Below, in pieces: positions 7,758-15,140 of a stretch of DNA of 64,000 bases. The stretch covers positions 1 through 64,000 of the forward strand of contig CAKZPV010000025.1 in assembly GCA_937139405.1 (NCBI GenBank), given 5' to 3'. Below the pieces are notes generated by a model. The model ran no database searches, was not told the DNA's origin, and was given only the letters and a program-made list of their open reading frames with translations. Every line of letters starts with the position of its first letter. Positions within the stretch are counted from its first letter, which is position 1. Position numbers and translations under genes: made by a program. The stretch is from an uncultured Nitrospirota bacterium. Its GTDB lineage: Bacteria > Nitrospirota > Nitrospiria > Nitrospirales > UBA8639.

Positions 7758-8513
7758 TCAGTAATTGAATTCTGAATATTCCAAGACCAGGACAATTTCT
7801 GCGTCTATTCGCTCCACTTCGCCAACCAATAGAGCGTCTAATTCGTCCAATGGCGCGGCCTCGACCGGATCATGCCACCGGCTAACACAAATCGGGGTGG
7901 GGTGGTTGGCCTGAAGGCGTTCTTTTTGTTGATACGCCTCGATTTCTGCGGCATTGAGAAGTGGCGGCTCATCGGAATACCCGTCATATACCACCCAGTC
8001 AAAAACCCGCCTGGGCTCAGGCCCCAGATCCCCAAGATGGTCCGTCGAGCAGTGTTCCACCCGAACAGGAAGGTCATACGCCGTCGTGTATTCATGAGAG
8101 ACCAGCGTCGAACAATACGTGGGTATGGCTTTCGTATACGGAGGGGAGGCCACATTCAATTCGCCCAAGAGTGAGTCCATGTCACATCGTCCTGCGCCCT
8201 CCGCCAAGGCCGTCAGATGCGTCTGACGATTTTCATAATCACCCGATGGGCACAATTCGAGAAAATTTTTACGCTTCTTGATGGTCTTCCATGGCTTTTT
8301 GGCCTTAATCGAGAAAAACTTCTTGAGAGGGGCATCGCATTCATGGGGTCGTTCACCACTCGACAGGCACATCACCGCTTCACATGCCGTGCGTGTATCT
8401 CCAGTGAATGTGTCGATCTCGGGACCCTGGGCTTTCACAACGTGTCCGACCGCAGCCACGAACAGCACAAAGGGGATGACGAGGCACAATCTAATAAGAA
8501 ACGTAGAGTACAT
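7758..8513 (-). CDS. trbM: conjugal transfer protein TrbM
   Basis: A 251-residue exported protein with a signal peptide (to about residue 28) and the TrbM signature ACEAVMCLSSGERPHECDAP followed by LKKFFSI. Six or more cysteines in the mature part suggest disulfides. TrbM proteins occur in IncP-type and related transfer operons; their exact role in the periplasm is unclear. The ATG at 8513 follows AAGGAGG six bases upstream, and the previous gene's stop lies inside that region, so the two are translationally coupled. Confidence 0.88.
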   Translation of the reverse strand: MYSTFLIRLCLVIPFVLFVAAVGHVVKAQGPEIDTFTGDTRTACEAVMCLSSGERPHECDAPLKKFFSIKAKKPWKTIKKRKNFLELCPSGDYENRQTHLTALAEGAGRCDMDSLLGELNVASPPYTKAIPTYCSTLVSHEYTTAYDLPVRVEHCSTDHLGDLGPEPRRVFDWVVYDGYSDEPPLLNAAEIEAYQQKERLQANHPTPICVSRWHDPVEAAPLDELDALLVGEVERIDAEIVLVLEYSEFNY

Positions 8514-8514
8514 A

Positions 8515-8751
8515 CTAGGCCTCCTTACTTGTGGTCTTTTCGGTCATCCGCCGCTTCCACTGCTGAAAGACTCGGTCTTTAGAAATCTGATTCAGAAGAA
8601 TGGCTGTGAGGACCATGGCATCAGAAATTCCCGTCTGTTCACTGTTTGCAGCCTGGACATATTCATCAAACAACGCCCAGTGCTCCTCAGACAGTGCGAG
8701 AGTCCGCTTGGCAGTTTTGGCGGGTTGGGCAATTTGTAAGCTCGTACTCAT
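8515..8751 (-). CDS. small hypothetical protein in transfer operon
   Basis: A 78-residue soluble protein (KRTLALSEEHWALFDEYVQA, then ISDAMVLTAILLNQI). The beta-strand-like opening and the two helices with LSEEHW loosely recall small ribbon-helix-helix proteins, but the family is not certain. GAGGAG lies ten bases before the ATG. It overlaps the ribosome-binding site of trbM. A role as accessory or regulatory factor is only inference. Confidence 0.6.
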   Translation of the reverse strand: MSTSLQIAQPAKTAKRTLALSEEHWALFDEYVQAANSEQTGISDAMVLTAILLNQISKDRVFQQWKRRMTEKTTSKEA

Positions 8752-8779
8752 ACGCTCTAAACTCCTCTCTTTATAAAAA

Positions 8780-9388
8780 TTATGATGATGTTTCGCCCTT
8801 GTGAGCGACCCCTAATCGAATCTCCGTGGCCTCGGGCGAGAGCAAGAAGATCTGCGCCCCCAGTGATGGCGCGAACGGTTCACGTTGTGCGGACCAGGAC
8901 GCCATCCGATGAATCTGGTTCAGGGGAAACCCAGCCTTGTGCAACAAGCTGGCAATATACTCGGCCCGGCGCTGTGCCAGAAGTGCTTGTTCCTGCTCCC
9001 CCACACCATGGGAATACCCCACGATCAGATAGTGCGCGAGTGGATCAAGCTGCTGAATGACGGCTGACCAATCTGCATGGTCTGGTGGGATGTGCCACTC
9101 TTCCTTCTGAAAGGCCACGAACAACGGTTTCGTAAATGGAACAGACATCGCCACCGGGACAGAAGACTTCGGCCCGACGGGTTCAGAATCCGTGGCTACC
9201 CGAGATGTCGAGTCGATGGGTGCCAGAGGTGGACATTGCTCAACGACTGGCTCCGAGGGCAACAAGGACTGATAGACAATACGCGGGTGTTCATTGATTG
9301 CCTTGATGGGATCAGCAAAAGGGGGAGGATGAGAACAGCCTAACGGCAGCCACACCAGCACGATCAACCACCACCAAACATACGTCAT
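8780..9388 (-). CDS. OmpA-like lipoprotein of the transfer block
   Basis: A 202-residue lipoprotein (lipobox VWLPLGCSH). After a proline-rich linker, residues from about 95 resemble an OmpA-like domain: HYLIVGYSHGVGEQEQALLAQ, RRAEYIASLLHKAGFP. This matches the G-x-T/S-D/H-x-x-G loop plus RRA-helix layout, although the usual GHTD is changed to GYSHG. It may tether the secretion channel to peptidoglycan or act in place of VirB7. AGGAG precedes the start and overlaps the stop of the PilL-like gene. Confidence 0.7.
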   Translation of the reverse strand: MTYVWWWLIVLVWLPLGCSHPPPFADPIKAINEHPRIVYQSLLPSEPVVEQCPPLAPIDSTSRVATDSEPVGPKSSVPVAMSVPFTKPLFVAFQKEEWHIPPDHADWSAVIQQLDPLAHYLIVGYSHGVGEQEQALLAQRRAEYIASLLHKAGFPLNQIHRMASWSAQREPFAPSLGAQIFLLSPEATEIRLGVAHKGETSS

Positions 9389-9391
9389 CGA

Positions 9392-9766
9392 TTACTCCTG
9401 CCCTGGCGGTGGTTGATACGGCATTAAGGCAATCAACTTGTTCTCACGATCAATCACCAGGCTCCATGCCTCAGGTGTTACCGCCAACAGCGCTTCCTTC
9501 ACCGTCAGCACTCGCTGAATCGGCAGTGGAAATGGTAACGCCGCGCGAAGACCTTCCCTCGCCTTCGGAGAAGCGGGCGGAAGGGTCGTGAGACGATACT
9601 GGGAGGGAGCCAGAAAATAGGTCAGGGCTTGGCCCACCGTTTCGACAGAATCGGGCAAGCTAAATCGGACCTGGGCATTGAGTGGATCGGTGATCGCCCA
9701 CCCTGTCAGTGGGTAAACCCACAGGCTCACGACAAGAATAAAAATGATTCGAACAACCTGTGTCAT
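9392..9766 (-). CDS. PilL/TcpQ-like secreted protein
   Basis: A 124-residue protein with a signal peptide (MTQVVRIIFILVVSLWVYP). The mature part (VETVGQALTYFLAPSQYRLT, then LTVKEALLAVTPEAWSLVID) matches the C-terminal PilL/TcpQ-like domain found in conjugative-element proteins, which resembles the STN domain of secretins. The ATG at 9766 is set by AAGGA eight bases upstream; a longer reading to 9841 would overlap virB10 and bury the leader. Probably a periplasmic part of the transfer or pilus machinery. Confidence 0.7.
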   Translation of the reverse strand: MTQVVRIIFILVVSLWVYPLTGWAITDPLNAQVRFSLPDSVETVGQALTYFLAPSQYRLTTLPPASPKAREGLRAALPFPLPIQRVLTVKEALLAVTPEAWSLVIDRENKLIALMPYQPPPGQE

Positions 9767-9786
9767 GCCATATATCCTTGTGAGGG

Positions 9787-11085
9787 TTAGGAACGTCCCG
9801 CCACAAACCGATGCCCAACGGGCTTCCAAGGGGTTATCCACATTTCCTCTTGCAAAAAGATTCGCATGGGCGTTCCAGGAGACAATGTGATCGTGGGTAC
9901 CAAGGAGAGATACCGTGCCACAAGCGGTTGAAATTGCTGCCTGGCACTCGCGCCCACATCCCCCGCAAAGGTATTGTCATTGGCAATGCCCGAGCCCTGG
10001 CGACTCGTCCCAGCCGACAACAGGGCATAGGCGGCAACACCTAAAAATTGTTCGAGCAAATGATAATCCGTACTGCCCTCCACAGCGGCAATGCCCTCAC
10101 GGTCCAACGCCGCCTGCCTAGAAAAATCAATGGATTTCCCATTGGGCAAGACCATCTGTCTCACGGTAATCCCCATCCGGCTTTGAATGGGTGCATTCAC
10201 GTTTCCGACCAATAACGATTCAGCCAGCACCTTCGACCCCTTGGGAATTAACACCTGGTGGCGTTTGACATCGTACACATCATCCACGACGAGCAAGCGC
10301 AACGGCCCTACGTAGTCACTGATGACTGTTTGATCCAACGTGGCCCGAATGACGGTGGTCAACGGCAGGAGCCTTTGCCCTGGAAGGGGCGTGGCCCGTG
10401 TAGACTGTGGCTGTCCTACCACCGATGAGGTGACAGCCGAGCGTGGCTGTAAGGATAGAAGCGATTCACCGGGCAAGGCAGAAGATGCCAATACCGAGAG
10501 AGGTGCGCCGCTCCCCCCTGAAGGACCTTTTGCGAGAAGTTTGTTCCGTAATTGTTGGACTCGGGCGATTTCGGCGTTGATAGTTCCGGCAGGTGATTGA
10601 GCGGGTCGGGGCTTCGCTGGAGGAACCGTCCCCGACGATGATGCAAAACCCAGGTTCACATTCAAGTCCTCCACCCGCGAGGCATAGACCAAATCCTCCA
10701 TCCGCTTGTTGTCCTGTGAAGAGGTGGATGGGGTATAGGCCTTGGGCCATCGAACCCCTTGGGTGGACACCGGCGCGGTCGTCAACTGAACAGATGGCGG
10801 CGTGGCCAGTTTCGGGGAAAGGCCTTCGAGCAACTTTCGTTTCGCCTTGGCTACGTCTTCCGCAAAATCCGCCGAATTTCTTTTTGGAGCCTCTTGGAGG
10901 CGGGGCTGCCGTGACTCCTCGGTGGCAAAAAGTTTTGGCGCGGTACTCGTCATTTTCGAATAGGCACTCAAGGCAAAAACCAAAATCATGAAAATCGCCA
11001 AGGCGAGTAAATAGGTTTGGGCCTTTTTGTGATGCGTGGCGGGACGCTCCTCAACTTTCGGCCCCGTTTCTTCAATCGTGGCCAT
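9787..11085 (-). CDS. virB10: type IV secretion channel protein VirB10/TrbI
   Basis: A 432-residue bitopic inner-membrane protein. A short cytoplasmic part is followed by one helix (TYLLALAIFMILVFALSAYS), a long proline/alanine-rich periplasmic stretch, and the TrbI_VirB10 beta-barrel domain (LLVVDDVYDVKRHQVLIPKG, then GSTDYHLLEQFLGVAAYALL). VirB10 spans the envelope and senses ATP use by the motor ATPases. The ATG at 11085 overlaps the virB9 end; one 30 bases upstream is possible. It lies in the expected virB8-virB9-virB10 order. Confidence 0.93.
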   Translation of the reverse strand: MATIEETGPKVEERPATHHKKAQTYLLALAIFMILVFALSAYSKMTSTAPKLFATEESRQPRLQEAPKRNSADFAEDVAKAKRKLLEGLSPKLATPPSVQLTTAPVSTQGVRWPKAYTPSTSSQDNKRMEDLVYASRVEDLNVNLGFASSSGTVPPAKPRPAQSPAGTINAEIARVQQLRNKLLAKGPSGGSGAPLSVLASSALPGESLLSLQPRSAVTSSVVGQPQSTRATPLPGQRLLPLTTVIRATLDQTVISDYVGPLRLLVVDDVYDVKRHQVLIPKGSKVLAESLLVGNVNAPIQSRMGITVRQMVLPNGKSIDFSRQAALDREGIAAVEGSTDYHLLEQFLGVAAYALLSAGTSRQGSGIANDNTFAGDVGASARQQFQPLVARYLSLVPTITLSPGTPMRIFLQEEMWITPWKPVGHRFVAGRS

Positions 11086-11089
11086 GATC

Positions 11090-11944
11090 TTACGAGGCCC
11101 CCGCCGTGCGGCCATCCCGCCGCTTCACGCCAATTTCTGACTCGTCATACCGCAACACAAAGGCCGGGAAAATCCCGGCAATGGTATAGATTTTTCTATC
11201 CTCATCGTAGGCGTATTCGATCATTTCTTCTTGTCCGTCGATCGTGGCGCTGATTTGAAGAATCGCTTTGTTGTCATGCGTCACCCGGATAAACGTAAAC
11301 CGGCCGTCGTCATACACATCCGAAATAAAACTTTCCCCAAAGAAGGAAGACCCTCCGTCGTCCCAGGTATAGCCGGTATAAATGTGCATCCGGTATTCTG
11401 CCAGCGTTTTGAGAAGTTGTTGTTGAGAGGATTGTTTCGCGGTAGTGATTTGCTGGCGATATTGGGAGGCCGCTTGTTGCGCCGCACTCAGTTGTGCGGC
11501 TAACTGCTCGGCATCCTGTTGTTGAGGGGTCTTCCATCCCTGCTGATGGCCCTCCCCAAGTGGCGAGGCATCATCTTTGACAATTTTGATGCAAATATCT
11601 GGAGCACTCGTCACACGCTCCACAAAAAAATCAAAGGAGGTATTGTCGCCAGAGATCACCGATACGGATGTTTGGGTTCCCTCTATGGCATCTTTCGTCT
11701 TGGGCTTAATAAACAGATGGACATTTTCCCCGTTCACCGCCCACAGGGTGGCGTTCCCCGCCACCGGCTTCCCTTGCATGGGTTCAGGGAGGATAATGTG
11801 CGTGGCGACATGAAGTTGGGAACGCACGGCATACACATTGTCGGGCGTCCAGCTAATTTCCTTGCACGGCTCCACCCCCGTTCCAGCCCATGCCGTGGAA
11901 CTCCATACGATTCCCACGCAGACAACCTTAATGAGATTCCTCAT
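11090..11944 (-). CDS. virB9: type IV secretion protein VirB9/TrbG
   Basis: A 284-residue periplasmic protein with a signal peptide (to AWA near residue 22). The N-terminal domain (WTPDNVYAVRSQLHVATHIILP) is the VirB9/TrbG/CagX pattern, and the C-terminal domain has FFVERV- and FISDVYDDGRFTFIRVTHDN-like strands. A glutamine-rich helix (residues about 140-185) joins them. VirB9 forms the outer-membrane core with VirB10. The ATG at 11944 sits nine bases after AAGGAG; a GTG at 11950 is too close. Confidence 0.92.
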   Translation of the reverse strand: MRNLIKVVCVGIVWSSTAWAGTGVEPCKEISWTPDNVYAVRSQLHVATHIILPEPMQGKPVAGNATLWAVNGENVHLFIKPKTKDAIEGTQTSVSVISGDNTSFDFFVERVTSAPDICIKIVKDDASPLGEGHQQGWKTPQQQDAEQLAAQLSAAQQAASQYRQQITTAKQSSQQQLLKTLAEYRMHIYTGYTWDDGGSSFFGESFISDVYDDGRFTFIRVTHDNKAILQISATIDGQEEMIEYAYDEDRKIYTIAGIFPAFVLRYDESEIGVKRRDGRTAGAS

Positions 11945-11961
11945 AGACACATACTCCTTGG

Positions 11962-12780
11962 TTACGGGCTCTCCGAGTCGCCAGAGGGATCAGCAATGTC
12001 ACTGTAGGCCAAAATTTCCAGGCCAATAGGGTTGTGATCTAACCACCGCTGACCATCACGGGTATTCACGATGGCATGGACTTCCTCCGGGATCATCAAG
12101 CGCCACCGCACACCGACAATACGTTCCTGTTCGCGTTCTATGCGCCCCTGTACCGTCACCGTGGTGGCGGTGGTAAATAGGTTGGTGCGATAGAACGTGC
12201 CTTCAACATTGGCAAACCTCCCTTTGTCTTGGTCGTAATGATCCAGCATACGCACCGCATAGGTGACGACCGGACAATCCGGACATTGCTGAACCGTGGC
12301 GGCTTGTTGCGCCGCATGAAATCCTTCTTCGCTCACAAACTCATGGGTGAGGGAGGGGGAGAGAAAGTAGTTGGCAAAGGTATAATCCGCGACCACCGTT
12401 TGCGGATTTCTGGAATACCGCGCTGCCACCCAACGTTTGAGCAAACTGTTCACCGTGCTTTGGAGAAATTCCGTTGATTGGAGATTGTCATGCTCCTCCA
12501 TGTCATAGGTGCCGTCCGGGTACATCTTCACCCACAGGACTTCCCGATGGATGTCGGCTCTCTGCGACAAACTGATGTAGTGGTACAACACAAAGCACAG
12601 TGCCATGCTTAATAACACCGTCACCAAAAACCACTTATTCCGATCCGAGGCCAAAAAGGCATCACGGGCAATCATGCTGGGATCTCCCACCCGAATTTGT
12701 TGTGGCAGCGGCAGCGCCGCGCCCGGCGTCACCCCTGATGAGTGATTGATGGTGGAATCAAGAATTGAGGGCGGCATCAT
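11962..12780 (-). CDS. virB8: type IV secretion inner-membrane protein VirB8/TrbF
   Basis: A 272-residue protein with a cytoplasmic N-terminus, one helix at about 50-70 (WFLVTVLLSMALCFVLYHY) and a periplasmic VirB8/TrbF domain with an NTF2-like outline (HREVLWVKMYPDGTYDM; ATTVTVQGRIEREQERIVG). VirB8 nucleates assembly of the channel. It is followed by virB9. An unusual cysteine pair, QCPDCPV, lies near residue 165. Two adjacent ATG codons follow GGGAGA; the second (12777) is equally likely. Confidence 0.9.
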   Translation of the reverse strand: MMPPSILDSTINHSSGVTPGAALPLPQQIRVGDPSMIARDAFLASDRNKWFLVTVLLSMALCFVLYHYISLSQRADIHREVLWVKMYPDGTYDMEEHDNLQSTEFLQSTVNSLLKRWVAARYSRNPQTVVADYTFANYFLSPSLTHEFVSEEGFHAAQQAATVQQCPDCPVVTYAVRMLDHYDQDKGRFANVEGTFYRTNLFTTATTVTVQGRIEREQERIVGVRWRLMIPEEVHAIVNTRDGQRWLDHNPIGLEILAYSDIADPSGDSESP

Positions 12781-12789
12781 TACGTCTCC

Positions 12790-13755
12790 CTAGAGGGCAA
12801 GAGCACGGGCCGCAGCCCCCGCGCCTAGCGTTATCCGAGCTAACCCTGAGCCCACACCCCCGACGCCTGAAGCAATCGACACCGAGAATTTGCCGGTGGC
12901 TAATAGTCCCACCAGCGCCACAATGGCCAGTACAATAAACCCCGAGAACTCCGCAAAGGTCAGCCCCGGCATCACAATGGGGGCACTCACACTTCCCGCC
13001 GAGAGGGGAAGGCCGAAATATTTGGTGAGCAACACGAGGCTCAAGGCAATATTCAGTCGCGCCAGCACGTCATAGACAAGGAACCCCACCATGAATCGAA
13101 ACCAGCCATCAAACAGAAAACTCAACCTGGGCACCATCAGAAAGGGGATGAAAAACCACCCAATGAGTTTGGCCACGGCATAGCCCCAGGTACCCCATGC
13201 CACAGTGAAAAACGACACCACGCTTAAGAGGCTGGCCGTGACATACACCACCACGACCGCTACCACCGCGTTCAACCCCGCGAAAATGTCGGCAGGCACA
13301 AACGAGAGATTACTCATAATGTTATGAATGTACGCCGGAGCAAACAGCACATCCGTTGTCCCAACAATGGGCTGTTGGATGGCCCCTGCTAAATCCGTTG
13401 AGAAGGTATGGAGCAGTTCGGTCAGAGTGCCGTAAAACGACTGGATGGTTTTCACAATGATAATGAGGAAGACGGCCACGCCGACATCAAACAGATCCGC
13501 TTGCTTCATCATCCATTTAGCGACGGCCATCGATAATACATAGACGGAGATAGCCAGAAATAACATCGAACTGATAGTTGCTCCGGCAGAGCCGGTGGCG
13601 GTAATGAGCGCCAAATACCCCTTGACCGCCTCCACGAATTTATCAAATGCATCATACGATTCCTTCACGTTGCTATAATCCGGTGCCGCCCACCCCACGA
13701 GTGGGATGGCCAGAATCACAACCATCCCAACTGCGAGAAAGAGAAAGGGTCTCAT
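12790..13755 (-). CDS. virB6: type IV secretion inner-membrane protein VirB6/TrbL
   Basis: A 321-residue polytopic protein with a leader and about seven helices, ending in a glycine/alanine-rich tail (SGVGGVGSGLARITLGAGAA). The central conserved zone includes the tryptophan-rich segment VAWGTWGYAVAKLIGWFFIP, as in VirB6/TrbL. It forms part of the inner-membrane pore. Its ATG overlaps the stop of the preceding gene by one base (TAATG), so it is translated by coupling. Confidence 0.9.
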   Translation of the reverse strand: MRPFLFLAVGMVVILAIPLVGWAAPDYSNVKESYDAFDKFVEAVKGYLALITATGSAGATISSMLFLAISVYVLSMAVAKWMMKQADLFDVGVAVFLIIIVKTIQSFYGTLTELLHTFSTDLAGAIQQPIVGTTDVLFAPAYIHNIMSNLSFVPADIFAGLNAVVAVVVVYVTASLLSVVSFFTVAWGTWGYAVAKLIGWFFIPFLMVPRLSFLFDGWFRFMVGFLVYDVLARLNIALSLVLLTKYFGLPLSAGSVSAPIVMPGLTFAEFSGFIVLAIVALVGLLATGKFSVSIASGVGGVGSGLARITLGAGAAARALAL

Positions 13756-14231
13756 TAGGGAGTGCTGGGCCTCCCCTCCAAGAAGTCTAGATTTTTTTTG
13801 TACTTGAACATCTCCCGCTTGCCCAACTCGACTTGTATCAGGCGAATTTCCGCTACAATTTTCTCCTCCGACAGTTCGCCAGGCTCCCGATCATACTCGG
13901 CATCGCTTTTGGGTCTCGCCTGTTCCTTTAAAGCCCGAAGCTCTTTCAATTTTTCCTGAAGCTCCGGCGTGGGTAGATCCACATAATGCAGATCCACATA
14001 ATTCCCGGTCCCGCGCACCCGCCCATCTGCATAAAATGGATGGCGAACCTTTGCTTGACAATCCGAACGAACCATTGGATTCTTGTGTTTGTCACAAGGC
14101 TTGTATTTCTCTTCAATCTCCTGTTCCACTTTGGCCAATTCAGGATCAGACGGCCACGGCCCCTTTTTCAGCTTGGCCTCAACGGGAACGGAAAGACACA
14201 CCACACACATCACTATCCATAACGTTCGCAT
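13755..14231 (-). CDS. small secreted protein of the transfer operon
   Basis: A 158-residue exported protein: signal peptide MRTLWIVMCVVCLSVPVEA, then a charged, helical mature part rich in Lys and Glu with two cysteines (KPCDKHKN, RSDCQAK). I do not recognise the family. The ATG at 14231 has AGGAGG seven bases upstream. It sits between virB5 and virB6, where some systems encode an entry-exclusion or VirB7-like protein; there is no lipobox, so VirB7 is unlikely. Confidence 0.7.
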   Translation of the reverse strand: MRTLWIVMCVVCLSVPVEAKLKKGPWPSDPELAKVEQEIEEKYKPCDKHKNPMVRSDCQAKVRHPFYADGRVRGTGNYVDLHYVDLPTPELQEKLKELRALKEQARPKSDAEYDREPGELSEEKIVAEIRLIQVELGKREMFKYKKNLDFLEGRPSTP

Positions 14232-14244
14232 CGTCATCCCTCCT

Positions 14245-15129
14245 TTACCACCCACCGCCACTCCATCGGTCGGCACCGAGCGTAAAATTGGTACTGTTGG
14301 CATGGACCTTCTTCAGACGTTCAATTTCCTGGTCCACCATATCTGCTCGGCGGTTTGCGAGGGCTGTGGACGGCGACTCATACGTCAACATCATTTGATT
14401 TAAGGCTCGTATCGTGGCCTCTTGTTGATGGCCTGCTAAGTTTTGTTGTGATGCCATCATTTGCAACGTGGCCAAGTCCGACTCATCACCAAGGCCCCTT
14501 ATGTTGTCCCCATATTCATTTAATTTCTCCTCCCGTCCCTCAATCGCCGCTTCGTTACGAGATACGATATTCATTTGCTCGGTATATTTCGCAAAATTTT
14601 TGTTGAGCCCATCGTTATAGTCCTCAATGTGCGTGAGGTCGCCCGCGCCTACCCCCAAGGCCTCGTATTCGCCCACCACATCAGCCGTCTCCTGTGGCAC
14701 CGGCCCATATTCCCCCGCCCGTTGCCTTACCTCATCTTTGTAGCCTGGGTTATCGGGTTTGAGGAGCGGGATTTGCCCTAAGATCTCCTTCCCATAGGGA
14801 CTCTGCACCACAATTTTCATCAACGCCGCCCAGTCTGGAGCCGAAATGAATTCTTGGAGGCTTCGAAGCTGATTCAGATAACTTTTATATTCCGTCAGCG
14901 TTTGCGCGTATTGCTGTAATAAAGCAGCGAGTTGAGATTCTTCGAGCCCTGTTTGAATGATTAATTCCTGAAAACCCGACAGGTCATTGATATAGCTAGT
15001 GAGGCCTTGGACAATTTGTGCAATGTCCACTGTGGGAATGCCCGACGCCCTGACCGTGTCCGGCACCGTAACCACACTGACCACCACCGAGACCACCACC
15101 ACACACAGTACACGAAACACACGATTCAT
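14245..15129 (-). CDS. virB5: minor pilus protein VirB5/TrbJ
   Basis: A 294-residue secreted, largely helical protein. The signal peptide is followed by the TrbJ/VirB5 pattern IAQIVQGLTSYINDLSGFQE with two long glutamine-rich helices and a C-terminal helix before LKKVHANSTNF. VirB5 decorates the pilus tip and contacts recipients. AGGAGG is seven bases before the ATG at 15129; an ATG six bases upstream lies too close to it. Its place after virB4 is normal for the family. Confidence 0.85.
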   Translation of the reverse strand: MNRVFRVLCVVVVSVVVSVVTVPDTVRASGIPTVDIAQIVQGLTSYINDLSGFQELIIQTGLEESQLAALLQQYAQTLTEYKSYLNQLRSLQEFISAPDWAALMKIVVQSPYGKEILGQIPLLKPDNPGYKDEVRQRAGEYGPVPQETADVVGEYEALGVGAGDLTHIEDYNDGLNKNFAKYTEQMNIVSRNEAAIEGREEKLNEYGDNIRGLGDESDLATLQMMASQQNLAGHQQEATIRALNQMMLTYESPSTALANRRADMVDQEIERLKKVHANSTNFTLGADRWSGGGW

Positions 15130-15140
15130 GGGCATTCCTC

